NCBI GenBank assembly: GCA_963532875.1
Contig: CAUSLO010000018.1
Span: 1-21,783 of the forward strand
Length of the DNA: 21,783 nucleotides
Reading direction: 5' to 3'
Source of the DNA: CAUTUX01 sp963532875
GTDB taxonomy: Bacteria; Bacillota; Clostridia; Christensenellales; CAG-917
Within the stretch, counting starts at the first letter, position 1. Every line of letters begins with the position of its first letter. The position numbers were made by a program, and so were the translations under genes. A model generated the notes under the pieces. It was not told the DNA's origin. It searched no databases and was given only the letters and a program-made list of their open reading frames with translations. Below are positions 16,118 through 21,783 of this stretch, piece after piece.

Positions 16118-16481
16118 AAATATTTTTACGATAATCTTCTATCGCTAATTTAATTGCCTCTTCGGCTAAAACAGAACAGTGTATTTTTTGTGGTGGTAGT
16201 CCGCCTAATTCGTCAATAACATCTGAGTTTTTTAATTTTAATGCTTCCTCCACTGTCTTGCCAGTAATCATTTGCGTAGCAATTGATGACGTTGAAATTG
16301 CTGCTGCACATCCGAAAGTTTTAAACTTTGCTTCCTTAATTACATCGTTTTCTATTCTCATTGTAACTTGCATGATGTCGCCACATATTTCGTTACCAAC
16401 TACGCCCTTTGCGTTGTAGTCTTTCGCCTCTCCAACGTTCTTCATTTCTCTAAATGCTTTCATTACTTTTTCGTTATACAT
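16110..16481 (-). CDS. NifU/IscU-like iron-sulfur cluster scaffold
   Basis: This 123-residue protein is an IscU/NifU N-terminal scaffold on which [2Fe-2S] clusters are assembled. The three conserved cysteines are present in their usual settings: CGD (Cys33, with Asp35), FGCAA (Cys58) and KIHCSVLAEEAI (Cys102), with His101 beside the last. There is no zinc-site insertion of the SufU type, so it is closer to IscU/NifU. It follows the cysteine desulfurase by 7 bases, the expected sulfur donor. It ends tail to tail with the plus-strand DUF6088-type gene, overlapping by 8 bases, and no terminator was found, so read-through would be antisense to that gene. Confidence 0.95.
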   Translation of the reverse strand: MYNEKVMKAFREMKNVGEAKDYNAKGVVGNEICGDIMQVTMRIENDVIKEAKFKTFGCAAAISTSSIATQMITGKTVEEALKLKNSDVIDELGGLPPQKIHCSVLAEEAIKLAIEDYRKNISK

Positions 16482-16488
16482 ACGTTAC

Positions 16489-17670
16489 CTACTTATTAAA
16501 TATTGGCGAAGCATTTCTAAGTCTTTCAACTATTTCAACCAATTTATCTATAGTATATACCACTTCATCCTTTGTGTTATCAATTCCGAATGAAAAACGC
16601 AAAGAACCATGTGCCAATCCAACTGGAACCCCAATTGATAGTAATACCCTCGAAGGCTCAAGAGATGCTGCTGAACATGCCGATCCAGATGATGCGGCAA
16701 TATTAGCCATATCTAATGAGAATAATATTGATTCGCCCTCAATATATCTAAATGAGAAGTTTGCATTGTTTACTAACCTCTTTTCAAAGTTACTTGTTCC
16801 ATTCAATTTTACTTCTGGAATCCTTCTTTGTATTTCAGAAACGAAATGGTCTCTAAGTTCTCTTATTTTTTTGTTATTTGCTTCAATACTGTCTGTAGCA
16901 CTTTTTAATGCCGTTGCCATTCCTACTATTGATGGCAAGTTTGATGTGCCTCCGCGTTGTCCTCTCTCCTGCTCTCCGCCTGTAAGTATTTTTTCTATAC
17001 GTGTTCCATTTTTAATATATAAAACTCCAATTCCTTTTGGCCCATAAAACTTGTGCCCCGACATTGACAACAATGAAAGCCCTAATTCTTCAACATTATA
17101 TTTTATTGCTCCTGTCGCTTGAACGGCATCTGTGTGAAAAACAATTCCTTTCTTCTTTGCAATTTCTGCCATTTGTTTAATTGGTTCTATAGTCCCTATC
17201 TCATTGTTTGCAAACATGATACTTGCAAATATTGTTTCTTTTTTAATAGCCTTTTCAAAATCTGAAACACTAACAAAACCATCATTATCTACATCAAGAT
17301 ATGTAACTTCATAACCGTATTTTTCTAATTGCTTACAACTGTTGTATATTGCTGGATGTTCAATCTTTGTTGTTATTATATGATTACCTTGTCCACGTCT
17401 TGATAAGCAAGTTCCCTTAACTGCCCAGTTGTCTGCCTCTGTACCCGAAGCCGTAAAGTATATTTCATTAGACTTGGCACCTATACATTCCGCTATTGTT
17501 TGCCTTGCCCAATCTAAGCCTTTTGCTGCGTCTCTACCAAACATGTGCTGTGAATTTGGATTTCCAAAGATCTCTGTATAATACGGTTGCATTGCTTTAA
17601 AAACTTCTTTGCTAACTGGCGTTGTCGCTGCGTGATCTAAATATATTCTATGCTTATATACTTCTTTCAT
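16489..17670 (-). CDS. Cysteine desulfurase (NifS/IscS family)
   Basis: This 393-residue class V PLP enzyme converts cysteine to alanine and passes the sulfur to the scaffold protein. It shows YLDHAATTPVS at the start, HPAIYN (105-110), the PLP lysine Lys207 in SMSGHKFYGPKG, and the catalytic Cys332 in SSGSACSA. The length and motif order fit NifS/IscS (group I) rather than SufS. The start is ATG with an AGGTGAGAG site, overlapping the proA TGA (ATGA). Coupling to the scaffold gene directly downstream makes a two-gene NifS/NifU cluster assembly unit. No IscR-like regulator is present. Confidence 0.96.
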   Translation of the reverse strand: MKEVYKHRIYLDHAATTPVSKEVFKAMQPYYTEIFGNPNSQHMFGRDAAKGLDWARQTIAECIGAKSNEIYFTASGTEADNWAVKGTCLSRRGQGNHIITTKIEHPAIYNSCKQLEKYGYEVTYLDVDNDGFVSVSDFEKAIKKETIFASIMFANNEIGTIEPIKQMAEIAKKKGIVFHTDAVQATGAIKYNVEELGLSLLSMSGHKFYGPKGIGVLYIKNGTRIEKILTGGEQERGQRGGTSNLPSIVGMATALKSATDSIEANNKKIRELRDHFVSEIQRRIPEVKLNGTSNFEKRLVNNANFSFRYIEGESILFSLDMANIAASSGSACSAASLEPSRVLLSIGVPVGLAHGSLRFSFGIDNTKDEVVYTIDKLVEIVERLRNASPIFNK

Positions 17671-18926
17671 TCTCTCACCTGCCCTGTGCCTACAATAACG
17701 TATTTTGTTGTTGTCAATTCTTTCAATCCTATTGGACCTCTTGCGTGTAACTTTTGAGTACTTATTCCCATTTCTGCGCCCAATCCAAATTCAAAACCAT
17801 CTGTGAACCTGGTTGAGGCATTTATATATACTGCTGCGGAATCTACATTATCTGCAAAATACTGTTGTGCTCGTCTATTGTTTGAAAGTATCGCTTCCGA
17901 GTGTCCTGTGCTGTTTTCATTTATTATTTCAACAGCCTTTTTTACATCTTTAACATATTGAATAGTTAATTTGTTTTTTAAAAATTCGGTTAAATAATCT
18001 TGTTCCTCTGCCAATTTTACTTTATTTGAAAGTTCACATATTTCTTTGTCACCTAATATTTCAACATTGTTTTTAATTAATGCCTTTATTAATTTTAATG
18101 TGAATTCGTTCTCAATTTTTTTGTTTATTAAAATATGTTCTAATGCATTACAAGTTGATGGACGTTGTGTTTTTGCATTAATTATTACTTTTATTATTTT
18201 TTCTTCATTGTATGCTTCATCAATATATATATGACAATTTCCGCCACTTGAGGCTATAACTGGCATTGTTGCATTCGCCTTTACAAATTCTTTTAATTTT
18301 TCTCCACCTCGCGGAATAACGATATCTATATATTTATCGCATTTCAACATCTCTGCTACGTCATCACGGTTTGTTGAGTTAAAAAATGAAATAATCTTTT
18401 TATCTAGTCCTTTTTTTTCTATTGCTACAGATAAGATATTGAAAATGCATTGATTGGTATTTATTGCATCTGTACCGCCCTTTAATAAAGGTACATTCCC
18501 AGATTTAATACATAACGCTGTTGCATCTACAGTTACATTAGGTCTTGCCTCATATATTATACAAACAACTCCAAATGGTACTCTTCTCTTACTTAGTATT
18601 AATCCACTTTTTAGTACCCTTCTTTCTTCTTCGTCTTCTCCTAAAGGATCATATAGATCAACAATTTGCTCTACTCCTTCTATCATGGCGTCTATGCGAT
18701 TTTCAGTGAGTCTAAGCCTATCAATGAATGTTATATCTCTTCCTGCTTTTTCGGCAATTTCTATATCTTTTTTATTGCTTGCTAAAATCTGTTCTCTGTT
18801 TTTTGCGTCTTGAAGTTCGTATATAAATGATTTTAATATTTCGTTTCTGACTGCAATATTATAACCACGTAGGCTTTTTGCTCCTTCTTTCGCTGACAAT
18901 ATTGACTCAAAAACTTTTTTATCCAT
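17667..18926 (-). CDS. proA: Gamma-glutamyl phosphate reductase
   Basis: This 419-residue protein reduces gamma-glutamyl phosphate with NADPH to glutamate semialdehyde, the second step of proline synthesis. It has the aldehyde dehydrogenase-like fold with RVPFGVVCIIYEARPNVTVD (115-134), LKGGTDA (148-154), SSGGNCHIY and the catalytic Cys259 in TQRPSTCNALE, plus a C-terminal ARGPIGLKELTT. The length is typical (about 410-430). The usual partner proB (glutamate 5-kinase) is not adjacent. It abuts the yebC-like gene (TAAATG) with a GAGGAG site and overlaps the desulfurase by 4 bases, so it sits within the RNA-protein/Fe-S operon rather than a proline operon. Confidence 0.97.
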   Translation of the reverse strand: MDKKVFESILSAKEGAKSLRGYNIAVRNEILKSFIYELQDAKNREQILASNKKDIEIAEKAGRDITFIDRLRLTENRIDAMIEGVEQIVDLYDPLGEDEEERRVLKSGLILSKRRVPFGVVCIIYEARPNVTVDATALCIKSGNVPLLKGGTDAINTNQCIFNILSVAIEKKGLDKKIISFFNSTNRDDVAEMLKCDKYIDIVIPRGGEKLKEFVKANATMPVIASSGGNCHIYIDEAYNEEKIIKVIINAKTQRPSTCNALEHILINKKIENEFTLKLIKALIKNNVEILGDKEICELSNKVKLAEEQDYLTEFLKNKLTIQYVKDVKKAVEIINENSTGHSEAILSNNRRAQQYFADNVDSAAVYINASTRFTDGFEFGLGAEMGISTQKLHARGPIGLKELTTTKYVIVGTGQVRE

Positions 18927-19661
18927 TTACTCCTCAATATCAATTATTGCATTATGATATACGTTCTGAACGTCATCGTGTTCTTCCATTTTGTCTATCA
19001 TTTTTAAAATCTTTTCTTGTTGTTCTTTATCTAAGGTTACGTAGTTATCTGCAATCATATCTATTTGACTTGATTCAATCTCAACTCCGTTACTTGCCAA
19101 CTTTTCGACAATTTCTGTCAAATCAGATGGTGCTGTGATTATTTCATATGCATCATCAGAACCTGTATCTACATCTTCTGCACCTGCATCTAATGCATAC
19201 ATGATTATGTCGTCTTCTGGAATTTTATCTTTTGCTACAACTATGACCCCTTTTTTCTTGAACATATATGATACGCATCCAGTTGCTCCCATTGAGCCGC
19301 CAAACTTATCAAACAAATGTCTAATATCTCCACCAGTTCTATTTCTATTGTCTGTTAATGTTTCTACAATAAATGCTGTTCCAAATTGACCATATCCTTC
19401 ATATGTAATCTCTTCATAGTTAATACTATTCAATTCACCTGATGCCTTTTTAATACTACGATTAATATTATCATTTGGCATATTGTTGCTTTTTGCCTTT
19501 GCAATTGCATCTCTCAATTTGCTATTTGATGCTGGATCAGGACCTCCTTGTTTAACTGCGACTGCAATTTCTCTACCTATTTTCGTAAAGATGTTTGCTC
19601 TTGCTGCATCACTTTTCCCTTTCCTCTGTGCAATGTTATGCCACTTGCTATGTCCACTCAT
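18927..19661 (-). CDS. yebC: YebC/PmpR-family protein (TACO1 family)
   Basis: This 244-residue protein opens with MSGHSKWHNIAQRKGKSDAARANIFTKIGREI, the invariant start of the YebC/PmpR/TACO1 family. GGPDPASNSKLRDAIAKAKSNNMPNDNINR follows, then EGYGQFGTAFIVETLTDNRNRT, a Phe-rich core and the acidic C-terminus. The family has been called a transcription regulator and, more recently, a factor that helps ribosomes through polyproline stretches. The acidic tail and three-domain size fit. The gene overlaps the methyltransferase gene by 4 bases and has a GGAGG site. Its place beside ribosomal genes favours a translation role. Confidence 0.95.
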   Translation of the reverse strand: MSGHSKWHNIAQRKGKSDAARANIFTKIGREIAVAVKQGGPDPASNSKLRDAIAKAKSNNMPNDNINRSIKKASGELNSINYEEITYEGYGQFGTAFIVETLTDNRNRTGGDIRHLFDKFGGSMGATGCVSYMFKKKGVIVVAKDKIPEDDIIMYALDAGAEDVDTGSDDAYEIITAPSDLTEIVEKLASNGVEIESSQIDMIADNYVTLDKEQQEKILKMIDKMEEHDDVQNVYHNAIIDIEE

Positions 19662-20407
19662 TTATTTGCCTCCATTGTATACATTGCAATCGAAGCAGCG
19701 ACTGCAACATTTAACGACTCTATTGCTTCTCTTGTTGGAATGCTTACATATTTTGATAGGTATTCCCTCACTTCGCTACTTAGTCCTCTTCCTTCGTTAC
19801 CTAACACAAATATTATATCCCCTTTCTCGGCTATTTCTTTAATATTTTTATTATCCATGTCAAGTCCATATAAATTATACTTTTTTGACATCTCTGAAAT
19901 CTTATTAATATCTATGTTTGAAACCTTTAAAGCAAAAATCGAACCAAGCGACGCTCTTATTACCTTTGGAGAAAAAACATCTACACAGTTATATAAGTAG
20001 ATGTTCTCAAATCCAAAAGCTTTTGCTGATCTTAAAATTGTTCCAACGTTACCTGGATCAGATACCGAATCAAGAATTAAACCATTCTTTTCGCAATCTT
20101 TGTATTCTTCTTTGGGTCTATCACATACTAGCAAAATCCCATATGGTGTTTCTGTTAGTGATATATATTTCATTAAATCACTATTAACTGTATATATCTC
20201 TACGTTTTGATTGTTAAGTATTGATTCTAGTTCAGATAACTTTTCTGCTACGCAAACTGCAAATTTTATATTCAAATAATTGATAAAATCATTAATTGTA
20301 TTTACTCCTTCAACGATTATCTCATTATAAGCGTTTCTATACTTCTTATCGTGTAGTTTTGTTATATGCTTAATAACTTGATTCTGTTTAGAAGTAATAT
20401 TTTGCAT
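19658..20407 (-). CDS. SpoU/TrmH-family RNA 2'-O-methyltransferase
   Basis: This 249-residue SPOUT-fold methyltransferase transfers methyl from SAM to the 2'-OH of an RNA ribose, probably in 23S rRNA. The three SPOUT motifs are intact: motif 1 DPGNVGTILRSAKAFG (117-132), motif 2 FVLGNEGRGLS (200-210) with the SAM-binding knot, and motif 3 IPTREAIESLNVAVA (223-237). The N-terminal domain (about 1-100) resembles the eL30-like substrate-binding part of RlmB-type enzymes and contains EIIVEGVN. Genes of this type often follow rplT in Clostridia, so the target is likely rRNA, though the exact nucleotide is unknown. It begins 21 bases after the rplT stop with a weak ribosome binding site. Confidence 0.93.
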   Translation of the reverse strand: MQNITSKQNQVIKHITKLHDKKYRNAYNEIIVEGVNTINDFINYLNIKFAVCVAEKLSELESILNNQNVEIYTVNSDLMKYISLTETPYGILLVCDRPKEEYKDCEKNGLILDSVSDPGNVGTILRSAKAFGFENIYLYNCVDVFSPKVIRASLGSIFALKVSNIDINKISEMSKKYNLYGLDMDNKNIKEIAEKGDIIFVLGNEGRGLSSEVREYLSKYVSIPTREAIESLNVAVAASIAMYTMEANK

Positions 20408-20428
20408 ACTTTTAAAAGCAGATTCTTC

Positions 20429-20782
20429 TTATTTCAATGCTTCCTTTGCTTTATTGCATAATGTTGCAAATGTTTTTTTATCGCTAATAGCCATTTCGCT
20501 AAGTTGTTTTCTGTTTAATTCAATTCCTGCAACTTTTAAACCATGCATTAATCTTGAATAACTAATATCGTTGTTTCTTGCTTCTGCATTAATTCTTGCT
20601 ATCCATAGTTGTCTAAAATCTCTCTTCTTTAATTTTCTTCCAACATATGCATAATGACCTGATTTTAATAATTGTTGTTTTGCGACACGATATAGACGAT
20701 GTTTACCACCGAAATATCCTTTTGCGCTCTTCATTATTTTTCTACGTTTCTTTATAGCATTTACTGATCTCTTAATTCTCAT
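20429..20782 (-). CDS. rplT: 50S ribosomal protein L20
   Basis: This 117-residue basic protein is L20 throughout: MRIKRSVNAIKKRRKIMKSAKGYFG, YRVAKQQLLKSGHYAYVGRKLKKRDFR and NDISYSRLMHGLKVAGIELNRKQLSEMAI. L20 binds 23S rRNA early in 50S assembly and is the feedback repressor of the infC-rpmI-rplT operon in many bacteria. The length equals the typical 117-119 residues. It has an AAGGAG site and starts 11 bases after rpmI. Confidence 0.98.
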   Translation of the reverse strand: MRIKRSVNAIKKRRKIMKSAKGYFGGKHRLYRVAKQQLLKSGHYAYVGRKLKKRDFRQLWIARINAEARNNDISYSRLMHGLKVAGIELNRKQLSEMAISDKKTFATLCNKAKEALK

Positions 20783-20793
20783 TGTTCTTCTCC

Positions 20794-20991
20794 TTAACTA
20801 TATGGCAATAGTCTTTTGCATTCCTTTACCTTGGTTGCATCAACATATTCTAATGAACGTAAAGTTCTCTTTCTCTTTCTACTCTTCTTTGTTAATAAGT
20901 GGCTGTGTGCTGAATGTCCTCTCTTAAAGTCTCCACTGCCTGTCGCCCTTATACGCTTTTTCATTCCACTGTGTGTTTTTACTTTTGGCAT
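20794..20991 (-). CDS. rpmI: 50S ribosomal protein L35
   Basis: This 65-residue basic protein is a full-length L35. It starts MPKVKTHSGMKKRIRATGSG, continues FKRGHSAHSHLLTKKSRKRKRTLR and ends in the KRLLPY motif. L35 sits on the 50S subunit. The start has AAGGAG upstream, 18 bases after infC stops. Confidence 0.97.
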   Translation of the reverse strand: MPKVKTHSGMKKRIRATGSGDFKRGHSAHSHLLTKKSRKRKRTLRSLEYVDATKVKECKRLLPYS

Positions 20992-21009
20992 ACCTCTTCT
21001 CCTTAATTT

Positions 21010-21528
21010 TTATTTCTTAGTTCCTACTGGTGCTAAGATTGTATATATTATTCTCCCTTCTTGTATAGGTGGTTTTTCAATTACTACACCTTCTCCAACA
21101 AGTTGAATAAACTCATTTATTGTGTCGACTGCTAACTCTGGATGTGCTTGTTGTCTTCCTCTAAGTCTGATTGAGGCTTTTACTTTATTTCCCTCTTTTA
21201 CAAACTTTGCTGCTTGAGTTGCAAGTCTTTTTATATCTCCTACGTCAATCGTAACCGACAAACGTACTTCTTTTATTTCTATAATCTTTTGGTTCTTCTT
21301 GGCATCCTTCTCTTTCTTTTGTTGTTCGTATCTATATTTACCATAGTCCATTAACTTACATGTTGCTGGCTGAACATTTGGTGGTGATACTTTACAGAGA
21401 TCTAAGTTGTATTGTGCTGCTATTGCTCTTGCTTCATCAATTGATATAACTCCGTATTGCTTCCCCTCGTTACCAATTAGTAATACCTTTGCATCTGTTA
21501 TTCTCTCGTTTATTGTTAGTTCTTTCAT
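21010..21528 (-). CDS. infC: Translation initiation factor IF-3
   Basis: This 172-residue protein has the IF-3 N-domain (INERITDAKVLLI, PNVQPATCKLMDYGKYRYEQ) and, after a Lys-rich linker (KKEKDAKKNQK), the C-domain (EVRLSVTIDVGDIKRLATQA, VKASIRLRGRQQAHPELAVD, EKPPIQEGRIIYTILAP). IF-3 keeps 30S subunits apart and checks the start codon. The start here is ATG, with AGGAGAT upstream, unlike the AUU of enteric bacteria. Control is therefore more likely through the leader described upstream than through start-codon discrimination. The length is typical. Confidence 0.98.
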   Translation of the reverse strand: MKELTINERITDAKVLLIGNEGKQYGVISIDEARAIAAQYNLDLCKVSPPNVQPATCKLMDYGKYRYEQQKKEKDAKKNQKIIEIKEVRLSVTIDVGDIKRLATQAAKFVKEGNKVKASIRLRGRQQAHPELAVDTINEFIQLVGEGVVIEKPPIQEGRIIYTILAPVGTKK

Positions 21529-21541
21529 TTATCTCCTATAT

Positions 21542-21578
21542 AAATAAAAATGTCGAAGCAAATACCATTCCTCGACAT
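21542..21578 (-). terminator. Attenuator hairpin before infC
   Basis: On the minus strand ATGTCGA (21578-21572) pairs perfectly with TCGACAT (21556-21550) around a 15-base loop, followed by TTTTATTTA. It lies 14-50 bases upstream of the infC ATG. This is a standard intrinsic terminator in a place where it would control the whole operon. Its 3' strand shares bases with a competing long-range pairing in the leader. Confidence 0.75.
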
Positions 21579-21645
21579 CAAAATATTTTTATATATTTGA
21601 CAACCATTTCGCTCTGCTGATGGTGAAAGAATCTCTTTGCTTGTC
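21542..21645 (-). ncRNA. Ribosomal-protein (L20-type) leader of infC-rpmI-rplT
   Basis: Besides the attenuator hairpin, the leader can form two alternatives (given 5' to 3' on the minus strand). GACAA at 21645-21641 pairs with TTGTC at 21603-21599, and ACCAT at 21624-21620 pairs with ATGGT at 21607-21603, making a leading stem around CAGCAGAGCG. Separately, AAGCAAA at 21642-21636 is the exact complement of TTTGCTT at 21562-21556, which overlaps the terminator 3' stem and loop, so this 7-bp long-range pairing would break the terminator. That matches the known logic of L20-controlled infC leaders in Firmicutes. The ligand assignment is by genomic context. Confidence 0.65.
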
Positions 21646-21649
21646 TACA

Positions 21650-21679
21650 ATCCTAGCAAACGATGGCTTATAGTGTCAA
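21650..21679 (-). promoter_or_regulatory. infC operon promoter
   Basis: On the minus strand a perfect -35 TTGACA (21679-21674) is followed after 18 bases by TAGGAT (21655-21650) with the extended -10 TGC just before it. Transcription would start near 21643-21645, exactly at the 5' edge of the leader stem. The -35 lies in one arm of a 9-bp inverted repeat (TATAGTGTC 21669-21677, GACACTATA 21748-21756). Confidence 0.65.
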
Positions 21680-21783
21680 TAAAATTGAGGTTGAAAATTT
21701 GGAGATCTTCGTAAATATTGGAGTATATTAAAGAATTCCCAATTTCAGACACTATATAAATAGGCTAAAATCAAGCAAAAATA

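Noticed and set aside
16454..17047. Plus-strand open frame opposite the cysteine desulfurase gene
   Set aside because: It is a shadow of the conserved desulfurase gene; no motif or ribosome binding site supports it.
19483..20000. Overlapping plus-strand open frames opposite the YebC and methyltransferase genes
   Set aside because: Both minus-strand genes are full length with all motifs; the plus-strand frames are low-complexity shadows.
1..21783. CRISPR array, tRNA, rRNA, IS element or prophage
   Set aside because: No regularly spaced repeats, cloverleaf sequences, transposase or phage motifs, or terminal inverted repeats were found on either strand by reading; a covariance-model scan would be needed for full exclusion.

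Overview
The window is AT-rich with short spacers, overlapping stop/start pairs and GGAGG-type ribosome binding sites. Gene order is infC-rpmI-rplT at one end and rpsO-pnp-M16 peptidase in the middle. This points to a low-GC Gram-positive (Firmicutes/Clostridia-like) chromosome, probably from an uncultured lineage. TGA is used as a normal stop and the standard code fits throughout. No IS element, phage gene, CRISPR array, tRNA or rRNA was seen. All genes but one lie on the minus strand, so transcription runs from high to low coordinates.

Region 1 (about 21,780 down to 16,110) is a housekeeping run. It starts with a promoter and a ribosomal-protein leader that has a terminator and a competing long-range pairing. 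It then encodes IF-3 (infC), L35 (rpmI), L20 (rplT), a SpoU/TrmH-type RNA methyltransferase, a YebC/PmpR protein, gamma-glutamyl phosphate reductase (proA), a cysteine desulfurase and a NifU/IscU scaffold. From the methyltransferase onward the genes overlap or abut, which suggests one long operon.

Region 2 (15,163 to 16,117) holds the only plus-strand gene. It is a solo DUF6088/AbiEi-like (type IV antitoxin family) protein with no toxin partner. It overlaps the 3' end of the scaffold gene tail to tail and sits upstream of the divergent rpsO promoter region.

Region 3 (15,162 down to 11,075) is rpsO, pnp, an M16 zinc peptidase and a dimeric-type dUTPase, a conserved RNA-decay/ribosomal block.

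Region 4 (11,052 down to 132) is a cell-surface glycan cluster that follows the dUTPase gene after only 22 bases. In order it encodes:
- a GT2-like glycosyltransferase;
- a fused nucleotidyltransferase/CobD-like PLP enzyme;
- an FnlA/CapE-type UDP-GlcNAc 4,6-dehydratase;
- a DegT-type sugar aminotransferase;
- a PglC-like initiating phosphoglycosyl transferase;
- an ExoA-like membrane glycosyltransferase;
- a soluble alkaline-phosphatase-superfamily enzyme with a Thr nucleophile;
- a MurJ/MVIN-type flippase;
- a LicD-family phosphotransferase.

My reading is that the cluster makes an amino-deoxysugar, loads it on undecaprenyl phosphate, extends it, decorates it with a CDP-activated amino-alcohol phosphate (phosphoethanolamine or a relative) and flips it outward. 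The most original part is the fused enzyme together with LicD and the phosphatase-fold protein. The proposed substrate chemistry is inference, and the cluster may continue past base 1.
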